Part shown: in pieces, positions 33,754 through 43,259 of the stretch
Position numbering within the stretch: position 1 is the stretch's first letter
How the letters are laid out: every line of letters starts with the position of its first letter
From: Panicum virgatum
Lineage: Eukaryota; Streptophyta; Magnoliopsida; Poales; Poaceae
Assembly (NCBI RefSeq): GCF_016808335.1
Contig: NC_053150.1
Span: 44,419,607 to 44,483,606 of the forward strand
Direction: 5' to 3'
DNA: 64,000 nt
The notes under the pieces: generated by a model
Told to the model about the DNA's origin: nothing
Seen by the model: only the letters and a program-made list of their open reading frames with translations
Databases searched by the model: none
Program-made: the position numbers and the translations under genes

Positions 33754-34760
33754 AGATCAAATGGACTTTTCAGTTTGCACTTGGACGAAAGCTCATTGGT
33801 CCTTTTAGAACTTGGAAGTATCCCCAGCCTTTGGATTCTTGCGTTTGGATTGGTTTTAATATGAAAAGGTCAGTCAACTTGTTTTCATCACGTTCATATG
33901 TATGTGCAAATGCCTATTGTTTGATGCTGCTGCTCTTTTTTAACATGGCATGATGGATTTCATATGGTTGCATCGTGCATTTAAAATTGCCTTAGTTAGA
34001 ATTTAGAAGTTTGCTTCCAAAAGTTTAGTTCTGCTCAGTGGAGAAACAGGGTTTGGGCCAAGGCTATTGTGCTGTAAACTGTAATGCACATACATTTCTT
34101 TCTTTAAGGTGAGATACTCTTAGTAGTGTCATTTGCTTCAATGACTGATCTATTCATAACAACATTTTTTTTCGTGAACCCTTGTGAAGGTTGTTTAAAG
34201 TTTGATAGAAATGGATTCAAATTTCCTTGGATCAGGAATTTCTTATCTGTCAAGGAAAAGAAAGTTGTCCTCCCCATTATTTGATTCCATGGGATGCAAA
34301 AATTCTTTATCTTCATCTAAAGCTGAATACAGACTCTAAAATAAGAGGGTGCAACAGCACCATACGTTGTCTACTGTCCAATAGCCTATCTATATCTATG
34401 AACTTTATCACAACATTAGTTTAGTTAGGGTCCACTAATGTGATTCAGAAGTCCACTGCATACTTCCAGATGATTGATAGGAATAGGGTAACCCATGTCA
34501 CTGGGGATACTTTCTTTAATCTCGAGGTCTCTCAGGTTTGCACACGCAGATTCACATGGACCATTCGCCCATGGGACCTTGGCCCATAGATCAACAGTCC
34601 ATCTTCATAAAGAGCATGTTCAATGTCCCAGTAGTACTTTTTTTTTTCAAACTAGCAGCACATGGTTTTATTTATCAGGATATATCCTCTGTAACACTGG
34701 AAACTCTGCAGCTTAGGAAATTGGTGTCGTTGCAATGCACAAGTTTGTTCACATAACCGT
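33754..34760 (+). repeat. tandem duplication, copy B, right part
   Basis: Continues the homology to copy A (10190-11150): CCAGCCTTT, TTTTCATCACGTTC, AAAGTTTGATAGAAAT, CAATAGCCTATCT, CCATGGGACCT, ACACTGGAAACTCTGCAG in the same order. It is interrupted from its left part by the 14.5-kb LINE. Confidence 0.75.
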
Positions 34761-36591
34761 AAAGTATCATTGAAATTTGTATATTAACACAAGGGAGGAA
34801 TAAAATGTTAAGCAAACCGCTTTGTGCTTAAGTGTTTGTGTTGTTCGATGTGCTGTGTTTAGGTGCAATCCTGTATTACAGAGTTGCTTGTGTTGTTTGA
34901 TGTATGTGTCATGTTGAGTTTGGGTTTGCCCGCTGATCCTGTTCTTTTGTAGTTTACACCCTTGTCTTAAGTGTTCACAAATAATCATGTGTAATCTTGC
35001 CTTTAGGTCCAAATATTTGAATGATAAATTTGTAAGACCTCTAACCTCATGCTATTAATCTTTTATAGCTCTTTGGAAAACCATACAACTTGTCCTGAGG
35101 GCAAAGATGAAACACAGTAAGTGGGTCAAGTCCAATAGGCCGATAGATTGTACTGGTCAATTCAGCCCACTAGATCCTAAGTGTGAAGTGTCTGTCAACT
35201 AAAGAATTCTAGTTCTCACTTCAAGCCTGAGGAAAACTTCTGTGTTGTCATGGAAACTTCTGATCCCTTGGAAATTCTTTATTGTGATCTGTTACTTTTC
35301 ACTTGTTTTCATGACTTCCTGTGAATGTATATACAATTAAAACATGTCGGTTCTTTTCTGAAAAGAAAACACATTTGGCTTCTCTCTCTGGTGTTCTACT
35401 ACTACAATTCTGTGGCTGTACATGTTGCAGGTCAAACCAGTTGATTCAAGTAATAATGGCGTATTGGAATGTAATTCTAACAATTGATCAACGACATTAA
35501 AGATCAATAACACTGATGATAGTGAAAGGTGAGAAACTGAGAATGGTTTGCTCAACACTCAGCTACTTCTATAATGAAATGATACACAGCTCTCTTCCGT
35601 ATTCGAGAGAGAGAAAATACTGATGATAGTAAAATTCCATTCTGAACTATATTACTATTGCTTGCATCCTTGCAACTGTACAAGCAGGATTTCATGCTAA
35701 GAACCTGGGTGCATTGCACACCTATAGCTTTTCCTCGGTGATTTCTGTGTTAAGACGCATGCTGGCTGGATAAATGATTGATCTTCAAGATGATCTCTAC
35801 ATTTTGTGCGTTTGTTTTGTGATGATAGGGTTCACTGACTTTCAATTTTACTGTTATACTTAGACCCCTTGGTGTTACTAGAAAACATACCAGCTGTGCA
35901 ACTTTCTGACTTGTATTGATCCTCTTATCAGTTTGAGCATCGTGTTATTCTGATTATCATTGTCAGATGGATGTCTGAAGGTAGTTGATGACCTTGGTTT
36001 TCTCACAACAATTTTGTTGTACTTTGTAAGGACTAATTAACCATCACTTGTACAATCAGGTATGCATTCCTACCCTTCATCTAAATGGCAGGATGGGCAT
36101 ATACTGCGAACTCTATTTTTGGCTTTTTAAGTTTTCCCAACTGGAAGCTCTGCCCGTGTAAATTTAGAGTACCTATCAATCTAGGAAAAATGAACTTTCA
36201 AATCACATCCTATATCCAACCTTCTCGTACTTGGGTAAACAATTGCATTGGATATATACTATTAAATACGGAATCTTATTGGACAATTTCTTTTGGACGC
36301 CCCATTTTCTAGGAAAGCATGCTGTAAGCAATCCTCACAGATCTTGTGAGGTTCGTTTTATTCAGACCTCAGCATTTAGATGTATATATAAATCTAACTT
36401 CTTGACACCAATTTAACATAGCACTAGCTATGGTCTAGCAGATCTTTTAGGTACATGTACATATACTTAAAATTATATTTTTTGTTACCAGTTTCACACA
36501 GCCCTAATTGTAGACTCCTAGTCATTATTGTTTGGTTCGTGATCAACTGATCTGCTGGTTCTGCTTGATACACAGTATTCGCCTTAGCCTT
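34761..36591. other. low-copy spacer, intron-like
   Basis: AT-rich sequence with T-rich stretches and a few splice-like pairs (TTTTATAG at 35061-35068, GTAAGT at 35117-35122, GTTGCAG near 35430). These resemble short exons of a degraded gene, but the peptides are too short to identify. Apart from the LINE tail at 35524-35618 no other element is clear. Confidence 0.35.
35524..35618 (+). mobile_element. 95-bp 5'-truncated LINE tail
   Basis: Flanked by perfect 12-bp duplications ACTGATGATAGT (35512-35523 and 35619-35630). Its 3' half, ATGAAATGATACACAGCTCT then CTTCCGTATTCGAGAG, resembles the end of the plus-strand LINE at about 33695-33730. It ends in an A-rich, GA-rich tail. Confidence 0.78.
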
Positions 36592-36845
36592 ATTTTTCTG
36601 TGTGTTGGTAAAGAAAGTTGTTTTGACTATAAGTCAAATATTTTAAACTTTGACTATAAATGAATTCTTTTGTGTTGAATCTAAAAATATGAAATCGATA
36701 TAAGTAGATTCATCTTGAAATATAGTTTCGTAAAAATATATATTGACTATATTTAATAAATTTTTTATAGCAAAAAGATAGTAGTCAAAGTTGTTTTTGA
36801 GATCGTGTCAATATCCAAAACTTCCTTTACCAATCTGGAGGGGAG
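36592..36845. mobile_element. degenerate Stowaway-like MITE
   Basis: The right end GGAGGGGAG is followed by TA. GTTGGTAAAGAAAGTT at the left pairs with AACTTCCTTTACCAA at the right, and TTTGACTAT-type subterminal words recur. The left terminus is worn. Confidence 0.6.
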
Positions 36846-37314
36846 TACCTCTGTTAGTGCATGTCTCCAATAACTCCGAAACATCTACTAGCATTCTTAT
36901 TGACTGCCTGTCTGCCAGAAAGCACTGTGATATTCTAGCTTGATAAATGGAAATTTTTTTCAGTTCGGGTTGGTCATAACTCACACGCCACAACGTAAAC
37001 AGTGTGTCCACTTGAAGCAATGCTAAGCTGACAGTTTGTTTCTTTCCTACAATCGACCGATGCAAGTTGGGGATGGGATTTCCTTTTACGGTTACCTGCC
37101 CAAAACTGAATTTTCAGCGGATCCTTTTTTCGCCACTACTAATAACCATTGCGTATGATTCGCGTTGTTCAGCATCGGACTTGTCAGCCTGCAGGATGGT
37201 CTTAAGCATGGTGTAAACGGTTATGCTTAAAAGTAAAAAAGAACTCCAATCGGGTTTCTATGCTGAAATTGATAGAACCTGTCCTCTTTTTTGGACGAAA
37301 TATAGGGCCTGATT

Positions 37315-37505
37315 GGTTTGATGCCAAAATTTGGCTTGCCAAAACTAGGGCAGGCCAAAATATTGGCAAGAATTTTTTGCCAAAACCTTGTCAAGTACTT
37401 TGTGAGGTTGGCTACTTTTTTGGATTCCAACCAATTGAGTGCCAAAATTTTTGGTTGCTAAAATTTTGGCAAGGCAAATTTTTGAACCAAACCAATCAGG
37501 CTCAT
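37315..37505. mobile_element. MITE with GGGCCTGATTGGTTTG ends
   Basis: GGGCCTGATTGGTTTG at the left and CAAACCAATCAGGCTC (after AAC) at the right form inverted repeats, with ATA on both flanks. Interior repeats GCCAAAA words. A PIF/Tourist-like assignment is likely. Confidence 0.75.
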
Positions 37506-37671
37506 AATTTGAAATCTGAACATGATGTAAATAGAAACATCTAACCTGAAGTCTGGCCAGCTACTAGGAAACTGTGATCTCGCCTCGTGGTTGCCATGTT
37601 CGTTCCTGCGCTAGTACTGTTGCTGCTGCTGCCAAGGTTGGCATCCAATTTTCCAGACGACTATTGGTTAG

Positions 37672-37941
37672 GCTGTGTTTAGTTGCGAAAAGGGTGCGAA
37701 AAGTGTTTGCGAAAGCACTGTAGTATTTTTCGTTTGTGTGTGGTAAATATTGTTCTACTATAGACTAACTAGACTCAAAAGATTCGTCTCGTAACGTACA
37801 TAAAAATTATGCAATTAGTTTTTTTATTTACCTACATTTAGTACTCCATGCAAGAATTATTTATTATATTTAATGTTTTCGATGTGATTTCGATGTGATG
37901 GAAAATTTAAAAAATTTGGAGGAGTCGGGGAACTAAACACA
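37672..37941. mobile_element. MITE, TTTAGTT family
   Basis: Ends GTGTTTAGTTGCG and GGAACTAAACAC; interior AAAAGATTCGTCTCGTAA and AGTACTCCATGCA as in other members of the family in this window. Confidence 0.72.
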
Positions 37942-38311
37942 TTAATCGTGCTGAAGGCGTCAGAGCCGCACTTTCTACCGCTGCTATTGGCCTGTAATGG
38001 TCGCCGTGACACCCAATTTGCATCGGCATCAAGCACAGTCACTCTGTCAGCCACCGAGAGAACATTTTGTTTTGCGTGTCAGCGTGTGTGAACGTGGACC
38101 CTGGGGCCCTGGAAACAGCAAGTCGCTGTCGTGCGGTACCAGATGGTACTAACTACACGTTTCCGGCTTGGCGCCTTGGCGTTCACCGCGCGGGATCTCG
38201 TGACGGCCCCAGCTAGCTGCATCCGGCAGGCCTGAACCGGGGAGGGTTCATCCATGGCCCGTCAAATCCTCGAACCATCTGTTCTTGATCGGGTCTAGAA
38301 CACCCCATTGA

Positions 38312-38644
38312 GGGTCTGTTTAGTTCATTTTGCAAAAAAAATTGTAAAGAAATTTTGGTCATTTGAAGTACTAAATGAAGTCTATTTGCAAAACTTTTTG
38401 CATAGATAGGTTATAAATCGCGAGATGAATCTAATGATGCTAATTAATCCATGTTTAATCAATATTTAGCGGATGGTTACTGTAGCATCATTGTTGCAAA
38501 TCATGGATTAAGTAGGTTCATTAGATTCGTCTCACGATTTATAGCCCATTCATGTAAAAAGTTTTGTAAATAGACTTCATTTAATACTTCAAATTAGTAA
38601 GATTCCATTATAAAATAATGCGTTTACGATATTTTTGCGTTTAG
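38312..38644. mobile_element. MITE, TTTAGTT family, worn right end
   Basis: The left end GGGTCTGTTTAGTTCA is clear. The two halves are inverted copies of each other (AAATGAAGTCTATTTGCAAA and its complement; GATTCGTCTCACGATTTATA and its complement). The right terminus has diverged. Confidence 0.68.
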
Positions 38645-39023
38645 GCTGATTGTTGATTGCGAGCCCCCCTACCCTACCTCAATCGGGTCCAATCGTCTAT
38701 TCAGTTCCTTCAACTTCCAACACCTTCGGAGCTCACCGAGATGAAAGGCATTGCAGCAGCGATATTTTTTATATAAATTATCTGAAATTTCCATTGTATA
38801 CATCTGATCAAGTACTCAATTGAATATTCCCTATTTCCATCCGCAGGCAACAGGATGCAGGAAGGGATTAGCGCTAGGCTGACACGGGATGCAAGCTAAG
38901 GCGGGCACGGCAGCAGCGATAATTCGTAGCAGCCGACGCGGTGGTAGCCGGTAACAACACGGCGGCGGCGGCAGCGGCGGTTGTCGTCATCATCGTCGTG
39001 GTGGTGGTGGCGGGCGTGTCTCT
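38645..39023 (-). other. 3' flank of the carrier gene
   Basis: Minus-strand sequence after the stop codon is a CCG/ACG-rich stretch (to about 38940) and then AT-rich DNA. It should hold the 3' UTR and poly(A) site; no exact signal can be assigned. Confidence 0.4.
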
Positions 39024-39995
39024 CTAGAACTCGACGCCCTTGAAGACCTTGCGTACCTGCTCGAGCGTGACGAAGAGCACGACGGTGAAGGGCCCCTGGC
39101 GCATCACGGTGGGGATGAACCCCTTGTACAGCGCCATGGGCCCCTCGGACCGGACGGTCTTGAGCGCGCAATCCACGGCGCCGGCGTACGGCGGGGGCGC
39201 CCCCGGCGCCACCTTCATGTTCATCATCCGCGTCTTGACCACGTCGACGGGGTTGGACGCCGCGGCGGCGACGAGGCCCGCGGTGAAGCTGGCGGCGACG
39301 TGCGTGGCGAGGCCGTCGGCGCCGGGGCCCCGGCGCGCGAGGATGGCCTCCTTGGCCTGGTCGTAGGTGGCCAGCTGCGACGCCGTGACGATCATGGCGC
39401 GGTTCACCGTGAGCGACGAGCCGCGCCACAGGCTGCGGACGCCCTCGTCGCGCGCCATCCGGCCGATGGCGTCCCCGACGCTGCGGTAGTTGCGGCGCTC
39501 GGCGAGGGGCAGGCGCCCGTCCGCCTGCATCCGCACCATGGCCACGTCGGCCGGGTTGCCGACGGCCGCGCCGACGCCGCCGGCGATGAGCCCCGCGGCG
39601 ATCTTTTGGTGCAGGGGGAGCACGCCGCCGTTGTCCTGGGTCCACTTGGTCTTGAGGATGTCGTAGAGCCCCATCCGCGTGGTGGAGTAGAGCGTCTGGC
39701 GGAGCATGGTGGCGGACACCCCGGAGAAGAGGCCCGCGGCGCCCTCGGAGCGCAGGATCTGCGCGCCGACGGCGAGCGGGCCGGGCTTCCTCGGCGGCGC
39801 CACCGGGACGTCCTGCGGGAGCGCGACGGTCTGGCCGCCCGCGGGGACCGCGAGCGCCGGGCGCATCGCCGGCTGCGGCGCCGCCGCCTCCCCCTGCAGC
39901 TGCATGCGGACCTTGATGAGGTCGAGCGGGTGGGTGGAGCAGCCGGCCACGATGGAGGCGATGCCGCCCTCGACGAATCCCTTGACCCCTCCCAT
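39024..39995 (-). CDS. DIC: mitochondrial dicarboxylate carrier (DIC / UCP5 type)
   Basis: Inner-membrane carrier of the SLC25 family; plant members exchange malate, oxaloacetate and related dicarboxylates with phosphate or sulfate. I chose ATG 39995 because the product then starts MGGVKGFVEGGIASIVAGCS, as in plant DICs, giving 323 residues, the family's usual length; an upstream in-frame ATG (40097) adds 34 unlike residues. Three carrier repeats are visible, with signatures PLDLIKVR (23-30), PADVAMVR (148-155) and PVDVVKTR (249-256). The second has Met where Lys/Arg is canonical, which I believe is usual for this subgroup. The stretch 37-70 is a matrix loop rich in Ala and Pro. No intron, as in other plant DIC genes. 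Stop at 39026-39024. UCP5 is an older name for the same proteins. Confidence 0.93.
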   Translation of the reverse strand: MGGVKGFVEGGIASIVAGCSTHPLDLIKVRMQLQGEAAAPQPAMRPALAVPAGGQTVALPQDVPVAPPRKPGPLAVGAQILRSEGAAGLFSGVSATMLRQTLYSTTRMGLYDILKTKWTQDNGGVLPLHQKIAAGLIAGGVGAAVGNPADVAMVRMQADGRLPLAERRNYRSVGDAIGRMARDEGVRSLWRGSSLTVNRAMIVTASQLATYDQAKEAILARRGPGADGLATHVAASFTAGLVAAAASNPVDVVKTRMMNMKVAPGAPPPYAGAVDCALKTVRSEGPMALYKGFIPTVMRQGPFTVVLFVTLEQVRKVFKGVEF

Positions 39996-40322
39996 TCCTC
40001 GCTCCCTCGCTTTCTTCCTCGCCGCGGCTCCTCCTTCCTCCCTCCCCGCCTCCCTTTTATCGGGGAGGATGGATCCGAGACCAAAGGAAGCCGGCAACCA
40101 AAAACGGAAGCTGCTCCAGGAAGCTCGAGCACACCCCCGAAACGAAACGAAAAGGAAAACAAAAACGCGAGATTTAGCTAGCTTCTAGTACGTCTCACTG
40201 GAGACCAGGAGGTGGAAATGGAGGGCGCGGAGGCGGCTACGCGGGAGGAGTGTGGGACGCTGGTCCTCGGCGACATATGCTGCCTCGTGCTTCCTCGGTG
40301 CTGGGACGGCGGGGGCGGGCAC

Positions 40323-40330
40323 TATTTATA
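40323..40330 (-). promoter_or_regulatory. TATA box of the carrier gene
   Basis: On the minus strand the sequence reads GCTATAAATAGTGCC, a strong TATA box about 330 bp upstream of the chosen start codon. Transcription would begin near 40295, leaving a 5' UTR of about 300 nt. Confidence 0.75.
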
Positions 40331-40821
40331 GCTGGGCCGGCGCGCCGCGCGGAAGAGGCGAGGAAGGAGACGAGCGGACGGGGGGAGGTGGCCGGCTGGC
40401 TGGCTGGCTTCGCGGTCGGGGCGGGGCCTCCAGCGGTCGGACTGGGGAAGGCAGATTCGTCGCGGGGCGGGGGGAGGTCAGGTCAGGAGGTGGGTGGGGA
40501 GGGGGAGGAGAGGCGACCTGGCCGCCAGCCCCAGCGGCAGAGCTTTCCGGGGTTCGCTTCGCCTTGACGCGGGAGGCGGACGGCTGGCTGTGGCGGCGTC
40601 GGGTCGGTGGCGCGGGCACATAGGAAACGGAAAGCAGGCTGGTGCGCCGTGCGCCGTGCGCCGCGCGGGCTTGGCCGTTGCTGCGCATCCGGGCCGTCCG
40701 TGTGGGTGCGCCCTGGCTAGGGTTTCGGAGCGGACGGTGCCGGATTTTCCTCGGGGGAGTTTTCTATTCGTGAGCTGGGCGGACGCGACGGACGGACGGC
40801 GCCGGAAGGCTGGGACGGGAC

Positions 40822-41716
40822 TAAAGATGGCAACGGGCATGGCGCCCGCGGATACTAACTTCCTACGCCCGCGCCCGCCTCCCAAATTTCACGCCCGCGC
40901 CCGTGCCCGCGACCCGCCACGGCTAGGAAACCACGCCCGCGCCCGCCACCCGCGGGCATTTCGTGCCCGCGGCACTCGGAAGCTACTTGGGGTTGCCATT
41001 TCAACTGCATGTCAACAAACAACACAAATCAACACTCTAGCTTGCAAGAACGCTCTCCAATCGTGTATAGAAATTAGAATTGGTTGAACATTCAAGTGAA
41101 TAGCAAGAAAATACCTAGATCAGGCAAAGGAGCAAGCAGATCCTGCGGGGACTTGGAGGGCCGGCTGGCGGGCTCGCGGCTCTTGCGGACTCGCGGCCGA
41201 GAGGGGCGGCGGAGAGGCGCAGAGAGGGGCGGCGGACAGCGGTGGTGGCGACTTGGAGGGCCGGCGGGCAGCGGCGCACCCGCGTAGGGGCAACCCTCCG
41301 CCCTTGCAGGCTCGCGGCAGACTGGCGGAGGCGCGGAACGCGAGTCGCGCGCGCGGCGCGCTTGCTCGCGAGAGGGGTGGCCGGCGGCGGCGGGGACAAG
41401 GAGGGGGCGCTGTGCGCATGTGCCTGTGCGGCCGCTCGGGAGAGGGGGGCTTGGGCGCCTGCCGCTTGGGCCGCTTGGGGCGGCTGGGTCGGGTGGAAGG
41501 GAAAATGAGGAAGGAAAACCCTAATTGTGTGTTTATATACTTAGTTACATGCGGGTCCCACATGTCATAACGGGTCTGGCGGGTATGCGGGTGAGGATAA
41601 CAATTTTAAATGCCCGCGAGCAACTATCCGCTGGGTTTGGGTTCGTGCCCGCGCCCGCGCCCGTCGGGTTTGCTGCCCGCGGGTACGCGGATATTTGGCG
41701 CCCGTTGCCATCCTGA
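40822..41716. mobile_element. 895-bp hAT-type non-autonomous element with GGCAACGGGC ends
   Basis: Perfect 8-bp duplications GACGGGAC at 40814-40821 and 41717-41724. Ends TAAAGATGGCAACGGGC and GCCCGTTGCCATCCTGA are inverted. Both arms are full of GCCCGCG words; 41110-41500 is a GC-rich core with a doubled GACTTGGAGGGCCGGC (about 41151 and 41251). No transposase. It lies about 500 bp upstream of the carrier gene TATA box. Confidence 0.85.
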
Positions 41717-42036
41717 GACGGGACGGGGCGCTGGAACAAAGCGGAAGAATAGCAACGGGGTGCTTCATGACGGCGGCTCCGCCGTTCCGTTAGTAGACGG
41801 AAACGGCGCGTCCCGGGGTTACAGCTTAGAAAACGGGGGAGCAGAAAAGTTTGATCAGCTACTGCACAGCGCGTCAGCGCCAACGCAATGCAACTCAAGT
41901 GCCTTTGTGATTTCTCGTTTGTTTGGAACGGAACGGAGTGGTATGATTTTGTCCTAGTTTGGGCATAAATTTGAATTGTTTTAAATTTCCCACTACCATA
42001 GGGGTGGGGCTACTACATTTGAGGAGGTGGTGCAGA

Positions 42037-42195
42037 TAGGGGTGGTAACGGATCATAACTCTAATGTTCTTTCATAATTTAACTTAGCTCTCATATAATT
42101 TTAGTTTAAAATTGTGTAAGATTAGAGTTCGGCCGTTTTAGAATCCGTCCTTTAGATTATCTGGAGTAAAATTTAAGGACTTTTTACCACCACTA
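42037..42195. mobile_element. hAT-like MITE with TAGGGGTGGTAA ends
   Basis: Ends TAGGGGTGGTAACGGATC and TTTTTACCACCACTA. The flanking 8-mers agree at 5 of 8 bases, so this is an old insertion. It is related to the copy at 58992-59156 (same end, and the shared words TTAGAACYCGG/GAATCCG type interior). Confidence 0.68.
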
Positions 42196-42404
42196 GATGC
42201 AACTAGCTTCAACCTGAATCTGTCAGATGATATTGATAAGATTCATTTGGGCCTTTAGTTCTAAATGAAGTTCACTCTTCCCAATCTAATTTTAGAGTCA
42301 TTAGACCTATGTACCTACCAGCAATCTAGGCACTGAAAATTCCACCTAGGGTCCATTTTTCTCTTTGAATCCTCACAGAGTAGGATTATAGTAAGAGTAT
42401 GACT

Positions 42405-43010
42405 AGGAGCAATGTGGCGAAGAGGAAAAATATTGATAAGACATGCATTTTTTGCAATGAGGAAACTCCTCATCACCTTTTTTTTGGCTGTGTAATAGCT
42501 ATTCAAATCTGGTGCAACATCTCTGAATTTGTAGACCTTAAATCTGGTAATGATTTGTAACAAAAAGTATGCTGCTGTTAATATTGTGTCCTCTACTGCC
42601 CTGTGTGGGCTATGGAAGCTAAGAAATTTGCTCTGCTTTCAAAATAGGAGCTGGAAAGATGTTCAGGTCCTGTTTAGTTCCCAAAAATTTTTGCACAGTA
42701 TCGTCACATCGAATCTTCGGACACATGCATGGAGCATTAAATGCAGTTGAAAAAGATAACTAATTAAATAGGCTAACTGATTAGTACGAGCTGAATCTTT
42801 TAAGTCTAATTAGTCCATAATTGGACATTATTTGTCAAGTAACAACGAAATGTGCTACAGTACCACAATCCAAACTTTTTCACCAACTAAACACACCTTG
42901 TGTTGCATCATATATCAAGCCTAGTACACAGTTGGAAGCTACTCTGCCCAGCAGAGAAGCTGCCAGCAGATGGAGCTCTTGGCAGGAAAACTGAAAATGT
43001 TGGTAAAACA
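42405..43010 (+). pseudogene. LINE fragment (zf-RVT and C-terminal end), split by a MITE
   Basis: The frame from 42405 gives a zf-RVT pattern CIFCNEETPHHLFFGC, then IQIWCNISEF. After a stop, a second frame gives ALCGLWKLRNLLCFQNRSW, a motif of plant LINE C termini. The MITE at 42666-42899 interrupts it. After the MITE, LVHSWKLLCPAEKL resembles the last part of plant LINE ORF2. No upstream RT domain remains. It belongs to a different LINE lineage from the two large ones. Confidence 0.65.
42666..42899. mobile_element. MITE, TTTAGTT family
   Basis: Ends GGTCCTGTTTAGTTCCC and CACCAACTAAACACACC. Interior GTCACATCGAATCTTCGGAC and AGTCTAATTAGTCCATAATT match the copy at 47271-47514. Confidence 0.8.
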
Positions 43011-43053
43011 ACCTCAAGATTACGCAATGTAATTTTTCAAAAAAAATTGCAAT

Positions 43054-43240
43054 GTAGCTGGCCAGCCACGAGCTGCGGAAAGAACTTGTGGCCTTCCTGA
43101 TGGCAAGGAATGGTGACTGGGAGCATGCGCCTCCACATCTTGTGTCCCTGCTGAAGAAGATCGGCAATGGTGTCCTGGAGATGAATGCTGCGCGGCTGAA
43201 CGTCGCCCCGACCAAAGACAAAAGGAAGCTCCTGCTGTAA
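43054..43240 (+). pseudogene. exon-like open segment, unidentified
   Basis: After an acceptor-like TTGCAATGTAG, 62 codons run LASHELRKELVAFLMARNGD and onward to VAPTKDKRKLLL and a TAA at 43238-43240. Codon composition is coding-like and the peptide is helical and charged. It looks like the last exon of a gene, but I do not recognise it and find no partner exons; the LINE fragment lies just upstream. Either a captured or orphaned exon, or the end of an unfamiliar element. Confidence 0.35.
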
Positions 43241-43259
43241 GGGGATGCCCATGGCATTT

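Noticed and set aside
39300..40188. Plus-strand frames of 293 and 160 codons across the carrier gene
   Set aside because: They are shadows of the GC-rich DIC coding strand; the minus-strand frame has clear family signatures.
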